The position numbers and the translations under genes are program-made. A model generated the notes under the pieces. It was not told where the DNA came from, did no database searches, and saw nothing but the letters and a program-made list of their open reading frames with translations. A stretch of 64,000 nucleotides of DNA from positions 62,001 through 126,000 of the forward strand of contig NZ_JADOEQ010000003.1 in NCBI RefSeq assembly GCF_016745255.1, in the 5' to 3' direction. The DNA comes from Enterococcus sp. BWR-S5. GTDB lineage: Bacteria; Bacillota; Bacilli; Lactobacillales; Enterococcaceae. Below, one piece after another: positions 17,893 to 26,334 of this stretch; positions within the stretch are counted from its first letter, which is position 1; each line of letters starts with the position of its first letter.

Positions 17893-18210
17893 TTGCTGCA
17901 GAATGAGGATGTAGAAGCAGAATTTCGTTTTTTGACAACAGAGGAAGGTGGTCGAAAAACTCCCACGAAGAGTGGTTATCGACCGGATCATTTAATAAAA
18001 CCGGATTATCTAACCTGTGGTCGCCATACGTACTACGAAAAGGAGTGGGTAGCCTTAGGGGAAACCGTTTTGGGAACAATAAAATTTATTGATCCGCCAT
18101 CTTATAGACATTCTTTGGAGGTAGGGCAACGAATTTCTTTTCAAGAAGGCGCAAGAATAGTTGGCTATGCAAAAATCATCCAAATTTTTAATGAAGACCT
18201 GAAGCGATAG
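17893..18210 (+). CDS. Stand-alone EF-Tu domain-3-like protein
   Basis: 105-aa protein whose sequence follows the C-terminal beta-barrel (domain 3) of elongation factor Tu: VEAEFRFLTTEEGGRKTP..SGYRPDH near the start and VGQRISFQEGARIVGYAKI near the end match EF-Tu ExxGGRHTPxxxGYRPQFY and REGGRTVGAGxV. The GTPase and domain 2 are absent. The start is TTG 17893 behind a GGAGGGG site (17881-17887). It follows hup but has its own gap. Known as an uncharacterised EF-Tu-like family in Firmicutes; function unknown. Confidence 0.75.
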   Translation: MLQNEDVEAEFRFLTTEEGGRKTPTKSGYRPDHLIKPDYLTCGRHTYYEKEWVALGETVLGTIKFIDPPSYRHSLEVGQRISFQEGARIVGYAKIIQIFNEDLKR

Positions 18211-18324
18211 GATAGATGAGAATACGTATACAGAAAAGTTTATTAACGGTGAACATGCAACCAACAAAAAATGTATAGAGAAAAATGGAACAGCTTGAAG
18301 CGGAGAATGGTCTAAAGAAAATTC

Positions 18325-18356
18325 AAAAAGCTGTTTCAATAAAAGAGAAACAGTTT
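18325..18356 (-). terminator. Minus-strand terminator
   Basis: Arms AAAGCTGTTTC and GAAACAGTTT on the plus strand, followed in minus-strand direction by a T-run (CTTTTTG). It lies about 70 bases past the stop of the small membrane protein gene at 18428-18667. Confidence 0.65.
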
Positions 18357-18427
18357 CAATGATTCTTATGAAGCTGTTATTGGGGAGTCAGGAATCATTA
18401 GGCGATGTGAATTGTACTCGCTAATTA

Positions 18428-18667
18428 TTAAAACAAGGTAATTAAGCTGGTAATCAGAAGGGTCAGTCCCAGTATCAAGGTTAGCGTGAAACCAAACACA
18501 TTATGCATGTTCAGACTGTTTCCGTTTCCTTGATATTTAGGAATTAGAAATCTGGGATCAGAAAAATATTTCCCTTTTTCCTTTTTTGAACGCAGAATGC
18601 CCGGTAATGCAAAGAGCGGATAGGCAAGTAATAATAACGCTAGAAATAGATTAAGCTGGATAGTCAT
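18428..18667 (-). CDS. Small two-helix membrane protein
   Basis: 79-aa protein with hydrophobic segments at about residues 4-24 and 56-78 separated by a basic hydrophilic loop. GAGGTG (CACCTC at 18674-18679 on the plus strand) lies 6 bases before the start, which supports translation. No family recognised. It is followed on the same strand, upstream, by the zinc-ribbon gene, so the two may form a transcript. Confidence 0.6.
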   Translation of the reverse strand: MTIQLNLFLALLLLAYPLFALPGILRSKKEKGKYFSDPRFLIPKYQGNGNSLNMHNVFGFTLTLILGLTLLITSLITLF

Positions 18668-18708
18668 TTAACACACCTCATTTATGATCTTTTTGTTTGG
18701 GGGATTCC

Positions 18709-18966
18709 CTAGAACCAGTATTTATGCATGGCAGCAAGAAACGCCTCCGAAATCCTAAGCTCTTCAATATCAGGTATAACAGAATCAATCGAGCAATAAG
18801 GACAAATCGCTGTTTTGCTCTGGAATTCATCTAGCCAGAACGTTATTTCAGCAGGTGAAAATATTTTTAAACAATAGAAGCAGCCGCATTTATCTGTTGT
18901 ATCAAGAGACGGTTTATTTCTAGTGCAGTAATGATGGGCTTCTTTAAGTATTTCTTCAGAATAGAT
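18709..18966 (-). CDS. Small zinc-ribbon protein with non-ATG start
   Basis: An open frame of 85 codons reads YSEEILKEAHHYCTRN..., with CGCFYC (about residues 30-35) and CPYC (about 62-65) forming a zinc ribbon and ending FLAAMHKYWF. It matches an uncharacterised small cytoplasmic protein family with the CGCFYCxxIFxPxEI signature. GGAGG (plus strand 18976-18980) is well placed, yet the frame has no ATG, GTG or TTG before the upstream stop: the candidates are ATC at 18966-18964 or ATT at 18969-18967. Either a rare start codon is used or a start mutation or sequence error has occurred. Confidence 0.65.
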   Translation of the reverse strand: MYSEEILKEAHHYCTRNKPSLDTTDKCGCFYCLKIFSPAEITFWLDEFQSKTAICPYCSIDSVIPDIEELRISEAFLAAMHKYWF

Positions 18967-19102
18967 AATAAGTAACCTCCTTTCTATTTCGTATTAATGG
19001 TACCATAGAGAGTGTAGGAAGACTATAGTTGATAGAAAACGAGCGCAGGCTGAAGAAAATAGGTCATCTTATTTGGTGTCCTAAAACGAGGAGGAAAATG
19101 GA

Positions 19103-19255
19103 ATGAAGAAGGACGATGGCAGTTCTTTGGCGATAGGTATTTCATTGGGTCTGATATTTGGCCTATTGCTTGATAATTTGGCAATCGGTTTGGCAATTGG
19201 CACTGCTTTAGGTGTTACGGGCGTGTTTGCCGGTAAAGGCGAAAAGAAAGAATAA
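19103..19255 (+). CDS. 50-residue glycine-rich membrane peptide
   Basis: Short ORF MKKDDGSSLAIGISLGLIFG... with a single hydrophobic stretch containing GxxxG-like spacing (GISLGLIFG, AIGTALGVTG), a charged start and the basic tail GKGEKKE. GAGGAGG at 19088-19094 is 8 bases before the ATG, a strong translation signal. It resembles small glycine-zipper membrane proteins found in enterococci and lactobacilli. Function unknown. Confidence 0.65.
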   Translation: MKKDDGSSLAIGISLGLIFGLLLDNLAIGLAIGTALGVTGVFAGKGEKKE

Positions 19256-19671
19256 TAGAGAGGTTTTCAAAAGACTGTAGCTAAGGTATCAGTTCGGTTT
19301 TGGTCTCACTAAAAGTCTGAGAATTATTCAACTGTATCGCTTCAAAGAAAGAAATCACTTGATAAAAGCAATGAGGATCTGTTTGTCACAGCACATCATT
19401 GCTTTTTGTCGTCTATTTATCAGAGAATATCACTAGTTGTTGCAAATCGACGTGTTTGCGGATGAGACTCAAGCTAACCCTCCAACGACTCAAAGGTCTG
19501 AGTATTTCAATAGATATCATATGTACTTTATTTTGTCACTTCGAATGATAAATTCGTTTTTAGTAAGAGAACTATGTCTGGTTTGATAAATCAGGGAGAA
19601 TTATTATCAGATTTGAAGAAAAATAGCAGACTGGGGCTGTCAGGAAAGCAAAAAAATAAAATCTGGTAAGA
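19256..19671. other. Intergenic region, 416 bp, one terminator-like hairpin
   Basis: No gene is evident on either strand. The hairpin AAAAGCAATGA (19364-19374) / TCATTGCTTTT (19396-19406) followed by T probably ends the small membrane peptide transcript. The rest (19408-19671) shows nothing I can support. Confidence 0.5.
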
Positions 19672-19989
19672 TTACCAAATTTTTACGACTTTGCCAAATA
19701 TATTTTTTCGCTTAACCCATCCATTTACGAATCCATGGTTATTTGAAATTTGATACTCTACCTGATTGTTTCTTGTACGTATCGCAGAGATAAGGTGAGT
19801 ATAGTAGTTTCCTTTGACTTTACAAAAAACAATGTCCTTTACAGTTAATTCAGAGTCATCTGTGATTGGCTCTAAGCTAACTGGCTGGTTGGATTTCAGT
19901 AGCGGCAGCATCGAGTTTCCTGCTTCTTTGTACTTCTCAACAAATCTTCCTTGTTGAAGAAGAGAAGCAATAAAGCTTGCTTTAGACAT
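19672..19989 (-). CDS. S24/S26-like peptidase-fold protein
   Basis: 105-aa protein. The segment AGNSMLPLLKSNQPVSLEPI (residues 23-42) has the G-x-SM-P-L nucleophile motif of signal peptidases and LexA-like proteins, and VKDIVFCKVKGNYYTHLISAI plus ISNNHGFVNGWV follow the S24/S26 beta-fold. No membrane helix is seen and the second catalytic residue sits at a His (YYTHLI), as in SipW-like Ser-His peptidases. Start 19989 is supported by GGAGG 6 bases upstream. It is divergent from the sigma-factor gene, which may be chance. Confidence 0.6.
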   Translation of the reverse strand: MSKASFIASLLQQGRFVEKYKEAGNSMLPLLKSNQPVSLEPITDDSELTVKDIVFCKVKGNYYTHLISAIRTRNNQVEYQISNNHGFVNGWVKRKNIFGKVVKIW

Positions 19990-20153
19990 GTTCAGCCTCC
20001 TTTCTCTATTTAGAATAGCATAGGTTATTTTATGATTCAATAGTGGTGTGATATTTGAAGGTTATAAAAGGAAGCTGTTGGCAGCACAATTAATGAGGTG
20101 TTGCAACAATTGAACATGAGCGCTTAAAAAAAATGAGAAAAATTGCAGAAGTT

Positions 20154-20181
20154 TGTGACCTTTTTGAAATCTATTCGTATA
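20154..20181 (+). promoter_or_regulatory. Candidate ECF-type autoregulatory promoter
   Basis: TGTGAC (20154-20159), 16 bases, CGTATA (20176-20181). This matches the general ECF pattern TGAAAC-N16-CGTA, and the CCTTTTT run after the -35 is also typical. It sits just before the ribosome site of the ECF sigma gene, leaving a very short 5' UTR. Confidence 0.6.
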
Positions 20182-20202
20182 TAGTGTAAAGGGAGGCTTG
20201 AA

Positions 20203-20715
20203 ATGAATGAAAAAGAGAAATTTGGGTTGGTATTTGAGCAGTATTATGAAGAGCTTTTCCGTTATGCTGTTTATCTGACAAAAAATCGGGAACAGGCGGA
20301 TGATTTGGTTGGAAATGCAGTCTATAAATTTTTGCTGAACATTGAAAAAATTTCAGAAGAGCAGCAAAAGTTTTGGTTGTTGCGTGTCATTCGTAATGAT
20401 TTTATTGACTCTGAACGAAAACGCAAGCGGTGGAAAACGGATGTGTTCCATCGAATAAAAGAAACTCTATGGAACCAAGAAGACACGGAGCAAGAGCTAA
20501 TCAATCAGGAAAGTAAGGAAAGACTGGCATCACTGATTGCAGCATTGGCTTCTCCTTATAAAGAAGTGATTTTCCATTATTATTACTCAGAGATGTCTGT
20601 AAAAGAAATTGCTCATTATTTTGGAATGAACAATAATCAAGTAAAAACAATTCTGTATCGTGGAAGAAAGAAACTAAAGGAGGTATTGCTCAATGAAGGA
20701 TTCAGAAGACTTTAA
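20203..20715 (+). CDS. ECF-type RNA polymerase sigma factor
   Basis: 170-aa sigma-70 family protein. Region 2 (FEQYYEELFRYAVYLTKNREQADDLVGNAVYKFL, residues 10-43) and region 4 (LASPYKEVIFHYYYSEMSVKEIAHYFGMNNNQVKTILYRGRKKL, residues 115-158) are clear, with no region 1 or 3. GGGAGG at 20191-20196 precedes the ATG. The 3' end overlaps the anti-sigma gene by 23 bases, so the two are co-expressed. The signal it answers is not evident. Confidence 0.88.
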   Translation: MNEKEKFGLVFEQYYEELFRYAVYLTKNREQADDLVGNAVYKFLLNIEKISEEQQKFWLLRVIRNDFIDSERKRKRWKTDVFHRIKETLWNQEDTEQELINQESKERLASLIAALASPYKEVIFHYYYSEMSVKEIAHYFGMNNNQVKTILYRGRKKLKEVLLNEGFRRL

Positions 20716-21961
20716 ACAGTTGTTGGAGAGATACAAATGGGGGCAGGTAAATGACGAGGAAAAGGCGTATGTAGAAAGGGAACTTGAAAAAGCAGAAGCT
20801 CTTCAAGAATACTTGTTTGATTCTGAAGAGCTTCCCTCTCTTAATAATACGCCGGATTTTGAAGGAAGCTCAACTGTCACAGTTAGAAACATTGTTCGCA
20901 GGAAGTGGTTGAAGCATGGTTTTATTACCGGATTCATCCTCCTAATTATCTTGATTGGAGGCTGGAGCTTAGGGCGACCTCTGCTTAATAAGCTGTATTT
21001 TGATCCAACAGCAGGGCGAACGGCAGAAACTTACAGTGACTATGAGCTATATCAAAAGATTGATAATGCCGTGTTAATTACGGGAGATACTTTGGAAGAT
21101 ATTCAGATTGAACAAACAGGCATTGGGTCGTATCTATTAAGATATAATTACTATGATGTACTGAAAAATGAAGCAAAGGTTCAGGCCGTTGTTTTAAAGC
21201 GCGGACAAGTTGAGAGACAAGCGACTTCCGGAGTAGTGGAAGCCCCGTTATATTCTTATAGGACCTATTCTACTAGAGAAATGTTTGGAGCACAGCCTAA
21301 TCAGGAATTGGAGGACTTGAAAGAAAAGGTTAGTAAATTGCCTGAAACAGCAATTATGAAGGTAAATCTACATTTCGATAGTTATAGTCAAACAAGCTTA
21401 GCAGATATCAAGAGCTTAGTGTTGGACCACAAGCTTCAGCGTTTGCTTACCGTTGGCGTTGCTTCATCAGAATATGATATAGCAGGAATGTCTACATTTG
21501 GTATTCGCTTTAATAATAGCTATAGAGGCTATGGTGATGGGCGTTCGTGGATGAATATGGCACAGATAAGAGCAATAAATAAGGAATATCCCCACCTGAT
21601 TCAAAATGGGGCAGTTATGATTAATTCAGATCCTGAAATGCTGGAGCAATATTATCTCTCTATGTTGAACTATTTATTGGATAATGAAGAGCTTGGCGAA
21701 AAGATTGAACAGGTCTTTAATCCAACAGTTTACGCCGCTCAATCAATGGAATCGGATGATGTCTCTGTTATTGGCGAACTGAAAACACACAATCAGTCTT
21801 TAGCTGAGGCAAAAGACTATGTAAAAGAGAATGGAGTAATTATTACTCAAGCGACACTACTCGTTTCCCCAAAAGAGTTCACAGCTTTACTAGCCGATGA
21901 ACGCGTTCCGATGGTGGGTGTAATAGGAGCTGAATGGATGGACAGCCGTAGTTGGCAGTGA
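20693..21961 (+). CDS. Membrane-bound anti-sigma factor
   Basis: 422-aa regulator. A cytoplasmic N-terminal helix region (EDFKQLLERYKWGQVNDEEKAYVERELEK) resembles the sigma-factor-regulator N-terminal domain, a single membrane helix follows (about residues 76-94, GFITGFILLIILIGGWSLG), and the large extracellular remainder resembles the Sigma_reg_C domain. It should sequester the upstream ECF sigma factor until an envelope signal is sensed. Coupling by a 23-base overlap supports the pairing. Confidence 0.8.
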   Translation: MKDSEDFKQLLERYKWGQVNDEEKAYVERELEKAEALQEYLFDSEELPSLNNTPDFEGSSTVTVRNIVRRKWLKHGFITGFILLIILIGGWSLGRPLLNKLYFDPTAGRTAETYSDYELYQKIDNAVLITGDTLEDIQIEQTGIGSYLLRYNYYDVLKNEAKVQAVVLKRGQVERQATSGVVEAPLYSYRTYSTREMFGAQPNQELEDLKEKVSKLPETAIMKVNLHFDSYSQTSLADIKSLVLDHKLQRLLTVGVASSEYDIAGMSTFGIRFNNSYRGYGDGRSWMNMAQIRAINKEYPHLIQNGAVMINSDPEMLEQYYLSMLNYLLDNEELGEKIEQVFNPTVYAAQSMESDDVSVIGELKTHNQSLAEAKDYVKENGVIITQATLLVSPKEFTALLADERVPMVGVIGAEWMDSRSWQ

Positions 21962-21966
21962 GTATA

Positions 21967-22003
21967 AAAAGAGGAGCACTGGTTATCCGAGTGCTCCTCT
22001 TTT
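21967..22003 (+). terminator. Terminator after the sigma/anti-sigma operon
   Basis: Perfect 14-bp stem AAAAGAGGAGCACT (21967-21980) / AGTGCTCCTCTTTT (21990-22003) with a 9-base loop. Confidence 0.93.
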
Positions 22004-22393
22004 CTGATAGAATGATTAGCTGCTATATCCGTTAACGCGTAAAACTATCAAATCATTCGTGTATTTTCTATAAAAATAGTAAAATAAACAATAAGAAAAT
22101 ATTTTAAGTTTTCTTAACTTTACAAAAAGATTTATTTATATTTTATTTAGTTATTTTTATATAATTGGCAGCTAGAGGAACGACAAACGATTTAAATTTG
22201 AGTAGTTGCTTTTTTCTGATTTTCCTTTATAGTTGAAAGTCCCTATATAAATAAAGGATTTTTGGGGAATATGAAAGCAGGAGATGGATAGGCTTCTTGA
22301 TTTTACAGAGAATGGATATATACAGACATTTTTCAGGACATTGCAATGTCTGCTGTAAAGAAAAAATGGTAAAATATATCAAGGAGGTGTCGC
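22004..22393. other. AT-rich intergenic region with 14-bp palindrome
   Basis: 390 bp with no gene. The perfect palindrome GACATTGCAATGTC (22337-22350) lies 44 bases before the following ATG and could be an operator. The AT-rich stretch at 22060-22165 could hold an UP element or promoter. AAGGAGGTG at 22380-22388 is the ribosome site of the next gene. Confidence 0.5.
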
Positions 22394-23446
22394 ATGGAAT
22401 TTGTTTATGAGAAAGACGATCATCACAGCCAAGTTGTTTATGGAGAGACAGTCGCTTCTCTTTTGAAAAATGAAGCATTGGGAGAGAGACATATCCTTTT
22501 GATTGCGAATCAAAGATATTATGATTTGTTTTCTGATAAACTGATTCAGCTGTTCAACGAACGGCAGGATTTAGACTGGTATATTTGCAAGAATGACAGT
22601 CACTGCAACAATTTTTCAGAGCTGGAAGCACTATTGTCATTTATCGCCAGTTTTCCTGAAAAAAAAGATTACCTGCTGGTTGGTTTGGGAAATGAAGGCG
22701 TGATGAATCTCTCCGCTTTTGTGGCTCATACGACAGTTCTGACAACTGAATTATGGCTGATGCCTCTTTCCTTACAATCGTTGAGTGAGTCATTAACAGG
22801 CAAAGGATTCATTGAGTTAAGACATAAAGAAGCGCTGGCTGTGTCTTCATTGGCTCAACGGATTGTCTACGATCAAACTATGATTAAAAAAGAAGGGGAT
22901 CGTCAGCTGATTGATTTTCTAATTTTTGTGGAATGCGCATTGGTTTGCAGCCACGAATTTTTACGAGAGCTTTATAAGAATTTTAATGATCGAAGCCGTT
23001 TGGAGCAGCAGTCTTTCAACGGTTTGATAGGATCATTACTTAACTTTTATCAACAGGATGAAGAGCTGGTACGCGGTTTTGGCCATTTGTTCGAACAAGC
23101 CTTTTATACAGTTGACGGTGGACATCTGCTGTCAGTTTATATGAAACGTTTGCTTGGCAGTTTGCTTCAGCTGCTTTGGTCACAACAAAAAACAGGATTT
23201 TCCTTTCACATCAAGAATTTTTTGATTTGGCTGATTCGCTTGGGCTATCCCATTGAATTTCCGGATCAAATCTTTGTAAGTGATTATGTCCAGGAGCTGT
23301 TGAACTGTGCAGAGGAATATGGTGAAGCGTTGGTTTTACAAGATATTGGTGTTCCCGGCGGAAAAGAATATTTTGATGCAGAGGAACTGCTTCAGACGAT
23401 AGACGAGTATAAAAAAATGATAGAAAACATAAAAAGAGGAACGTGA
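22394..23446 (+). CDS. Degenerate 3-dehydroquinate synthase-like protein
   Basis: 350 aa, similar in length to AroB (354 aa at 33413). Segments line up with AroB: YLLVGLGNEGVMNLSAFVAH against [38 protein letters not shown]-type residues against [20 protein letters not shown], and GFGHLFEQAF...GGHLLSVYM against [10 protein letters not shown]...[10 protein letters not shown]. The glycine-rich NAD loop, the PTT-DSSIGGK active-site segment and the second histidine of GHxxGH are lost, so dehydroquinate synthesis is not expected. It is co-directional with ypiA and ypiB, four bases before ypiA. The homology is my reading by eye and could be tested by structure prediction. Confidence 0.6.
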   Translation: MEFVYEKDDHHSQVVYGETVASLLKNEALGERHILLIANQRYYDLFSDKLIQLFNERQDLDWYICKNDSHCNNFSELEALLSFIASFPEKKDYLLVGLGNEGVMNLSAFVAHTTVLTTELWLMPLSLQSLSESLTGKGFIELRHKEALAVSSLAQRIVYDQTMIKKEGDRQLIDFLIFVECALVCSHEFLRELYKNFNDRSRLEQQSFNGLIGSLLNFYQQDEELVRGFGHLFEQAFYTVDGGHLLSVYMKRLLGSLLQLLWSQQKTGFSFHIKNFLIWLIRLGYPIEFPDQIFVSDYVQELLNCAEEYGEALVLQDIGVPGGKEYFDAEELLQTIDEYKKMIENIKRGT

Positions 23447-23450
23447 AGAG

Positions 23451-24710
23451 ATGACCTATAGTGAAAAGATGCTTCAAGCATTACACAGTGAGAATTTAGC
23501 AGATGCACAATTATTACTACAGGAGGCACTGCGAAGCGATGATGGCGATACGCTGGCTGACCTGGGAGAGGAGCTGCTTTCGATTGGTTTCTTGGAGGAA
23601 GCCGAGCAAATCTTTCAAAAGCTTGTTATTGACTACCCAGATGCTGATGGGTTGAATTTGCCGTTGGCGGAGATAGCCATCGAAAATGATCAGTTTGATG
23701 AGGCGCTTGACTACTTGGGGCTGGTATCCAAAGATAGTCCCAGCTATGTTCAAAGTTTGCTGGTGTTGGCTGATTTGTATCAGGTTATGGGCATTCCTGA
23801 AGTTAGTGAAGCAAAGCTGAAGGAAGCGGAGCAGCTATTGCCTGATGAGCCGCTGATTATCTTTGCCCGCGGGGAGCTGTATTTTGTGAACGGTCAGTTT
23901 GCAGAAGCAGTTGAGCAATATACACGTCTAATAGAAGAACATGAAACGAAAGAGGTTTCAGGTATATCAATCAATGAGCGCTTGGGTACAAGCTATAGTA
24001 TGATGGGGCATTTTGAAGAAGCTGTTCCATTTTTAGAAAATAGTTTGAAAGAAGAACAGACAGATGATCGCTTATTCCAACTGGCGTTCACTTATATTCA
24101 AATGCATGAGAATCAAAAGGCGATTATTCTTTTCCAACAGTTGAGAGCGTTAAATCCCCAGTATCAGTCGCTGTATCTATACTTGGGCGAAGCGTTACAG
24201 GAAGAGGAACTGCTTGAAGAAGCACAAACGGTACTGGAAGAAGGAATTAAAGAAAATCCGTTTCAAGTGGACCTTTATCAGTTGGCTTCAGAAAATGCTT
24301 ACCGACTACATGATGCGGAGAAAGCAGAAAAGCTGTTGAAAGAGGCTGTTGCCCTTGGTGAGAAAGTAGACGAAAGCTTATTGACGCTAAGTAATTTATA
24401 CCGAACAGAAGAACGATTTGATGATGTTGTTGAGATACTGTCAGGAATGGAAGAAACGGGACATCCTTATGCAGAGTGGAATTTAGCGAATGCGTATAAT
24501 GAACTGGAAGAGTTTGAACAAGCGAAGCTGCATTATAAGCAAGCCTATCAAGAGCTTGCTCATGAACCGGACTTTTTGAAGGAATATGGTATTTTTCTGA
24601 GAGAAGAGGGGCAGTTGAAAGAAGCAAAAGAGATACTGCAGCATTATCTGACCCATGAACCGGGAGACAATGAAGCGGCATCCTTACTTGATGATTTAGA
24701 GGAAGGCTAG
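23451..24710 (+). CDS. ypiA: TPR protein YpiA
   Basis: 419-aa protein made almost wholly of tetratricopeptide repeats (for example [83 protein letters not shown]). It matches Bacillus YpiA, which lies next to ypiB and, there, the aromatic biosynthesis cluster. Cytoplasmic scaffold; partner unknown. It overlaps nothing but is tightly packed between its two neighbours. Confidence 0.82.
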   Translation: MTYSEKMLQALHSENLADAQLLLQEALRSDDGDTLADLGEELLSIGFLEEAEQIFQKLVIDYPDADGLNLPLAEIAIENDQFDEALDYLGLVSKDSPSYVQSLLVLADLYQVMGIPEVSEAKLKEAEQLLPDEPLIIFARGELYFVNGQFAEAVEQYTRLIEEHETKEVSGISINERLGTSYSMMGHFEEAVPFLENSLKEEQTDDRLFQLAFTYIQMHENQKAIILFQQLRALNPQYQSLYLYLGEALQEEELLEEAQTVLEEGIKENPFQVDLYQLASENAYRLHDAEKAEKLLKEAVALGEKVDESLLTLSNLYRTEERFDDVVEILSGMEETGHPYAEWNLANAYNELEEFEQAKLHYKQAYQELAHEPDFLKEYGIFLREEGQLKEAKEILQHYLTHEPGDNEAASLLDDLEEG

Positions 24711-24718
24711 GTGATTGT

Positions 24719-25261
24719 ATGGACATCAATGTTGCGGATAAGAAAAATTTTCTTGTTTGGCTGGTCAACAATGTTTCCTTTAGCAAACGAGAAATCATTT
24801 GGATTTTGAACTACTTAATCAATCATGAGGTTATTTTGAATAATGTTGCTTTTGTTGAACATGCAGAAAAAACAGACCGCGGCATTCAAATTGCATCTTC
24901 TGAAATCGAAGATGAGCCTATTATTTTATTTATCAAAGGAAAGATGTTTACAGATACTGACCAGATTTTTCATGAAATTCGGATGAACTGGAAGGATACA
25001 CTCTATTTAGAATGTGCCTTCGGCGATGCATTCCAGAATCCGGATTATCTTTCCATCTTGGAGGACAATCCCTTTGCCCCTTGGAAGGATGATGTGAGTG
25101 AGGAGACGGTTCAAGAAATAGAAGCCTATTTTGAACGTGAAGAACAGTTGGCGCGAATGAATCTGTTGCGCAATCAAATTGATCAGTCACTGGAGGATGG
25201 TGACTACGAAGCCTTTCTGGAGCTGTCCGATGAACTGAATCGGATGAAAACACAGGCCTGA
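24719..25261 (+). CDS. ypiB: UPF0302 protein YpiB
   Basis: 180-aa protein of the YpiB family. The conserved N-terminal domain ([26 protein letters not shown], residues 8-33) and a C-terminal IDEAL-type helix ([22 protein letters not shown], about residues 152-173) are both present. Nine bases follow ypiA. In Bacillus this protein has been connected with membrane protein turnover and cytochrome bc assembly context; its role in a fermentative coccus is unknown. Confidence 0.85.
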   Translation: MDINVADKKNFLVWLVNNVSFSKREIIWILNYLINHEVILNNVAFVEHAEKTDRGIQIASSEIEDEPIILFIKGKMFTDTDQIFHEIRMNWKDTLYLECAFGDAFQNPDYLSILEDNPFAPWKDDVSEETVQEIEAYFEREEQLARMNLLRNQIDQSLEDGDYEAFLELSDELNRMKTQA

Positions 25262-25285
25262 GATTGGGCGTGTCTGAAAAAAATA

Positions 25286-25318
25286 GACCGGCCTAGGAAA
25301 ATTTTTCCTAAGTCGGTC
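25286..25318. terminator. Bidirectional terminator between ypiB and yitT
   Basis: Arms GACCGGCCTAGGAA (25286-25299) and TTCCTAAGTCGGTC (25305-25318), with A-rich and T-rich flanks on the two sides. One G-U and one mismatch. Confidence 0.85.
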
Positions 25319-25329
25319 CATTTTCTATT

Positions 25330-26220
25330 TTAAGTGATTGCTCGGTTCTTTTTAAACAATTTTTTAGATGGCTTAGCATAAGTGAAGCCTTCTCCAATTG
25401 CTTCGTGAACATTGATAACTGAAAGAAAAGCAGTTGGATCAAGCTCATGAACAATTCGCTTTACTTCTATAATTTCACTGGGACTGACAACAACATATAG
25501 AATTTTTTTATCAACCTGTGAATAGCCGCCTTGTCCGGGCAGATAAGTAACACCGCGTTCTAATAGCAGCATGACCACTTCACCAATATCCTCAGAATGG
25601 TTGGAGATAACCAGTATTCCCTTTGCAGAGTAAGCCCCATCTAAAACAGAGTCTACAATTTTGCTGAAAACAAAGGAGACAATCAGCGTATACATCATTC
25701 GTTTTACATCCAGATAAGTCAGAGACAATGTCAAAACGAAAATATCGAATAGGAATAAAGAACGTCCCATGCTGACGCCGAATTTCTTTTCTAGTATGCG
25801 GGCAATGACATCGCTGCCGCCTGTTGTTCCTCCGACTCGGTAAATCAGCCCACTGCCGATTCCGCCAGCTAGACCAGCTAATAAAGAAGCAATCAAGAGG
25901 TCATGGTCTAAATTAATTGCTACAGGTATTCGTTGAAAAATCCAAAGAAAGCTGGAAAGCGAGACTGTTCCAAGGATTGTGTAATAAAATGCATGTTTTC
26001 CTAAAATTTTTCCGCCAATTAAAATCAGTGGAATATTAATGAGTAAGGTTGAGTAGGCAGGGTTGATTTTGAATAATGCAAGAAGGATTAATGTAATCCC
26101 AGTCACACCGCCTTCGGCCAAATCATTGGCAATATTAATGTTTACAAGTCCGAATGCATAGAGGGCAGTGCCAATTAAAATAATAATAATATCTTTGATA
26201 TAAACGTTCTTTTCTTCCAT
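25330..26220 (-). CDS. YitT family membrane protein
   Basis: 296-aa protein: about five to six membrane helices (DUF161/YitT_membrane) and a C-terminal cytoplasmic DUF2179 domain (about residues 210-280, VVMLLLERGVTYLPGQGGYSQVDKKILYVVVSPSEIIEVKRIVHELDPTAFLSV). The motif GLIYRVGGTTGGSDVIA is characteristic. Function unknown; a transport or sensing role is assumed. A second family member lies at 60524-61390. GGAGGCG precedes the start. Confidence 0.85.
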   Translation of the reverse strand: MEEKNVYIKDIIIILIGTALYAFGLVNINIANDLAEGGVTGITLILLALFKINPAYSTLLINIPLILIGGKILGKHAFYYTILGTVSLSSFLWIFQRIPVAINLDHDLLIASLLAGLAGGIGSGLIYRVGGTTGGSDVIARILEKKFGVSMGRSLFLFDIFVLTLSLTYLDVKRMMYTLIVSFVFSKIVDSVLDGAYSAKGILVISNHSEDIGEVVMLLLERGVTYLPGQGGYSQVDKKILYVVVSPSEIIEVKRIVHELDPTAFLSVINVHEAIGEGFTYAKPSKKLFKKNRAIT

Positions 26221-26334
26221 ACAAACGCCTCCTTTTCCTTCACCACTTTATCACTCTCTCTAAAAAACAACAAGAAGAATCTTTTCAATAGAAAAAGTTT
26301 TTGTTAAGATGTGAAGGAAGGAAGGTTGAGCATA

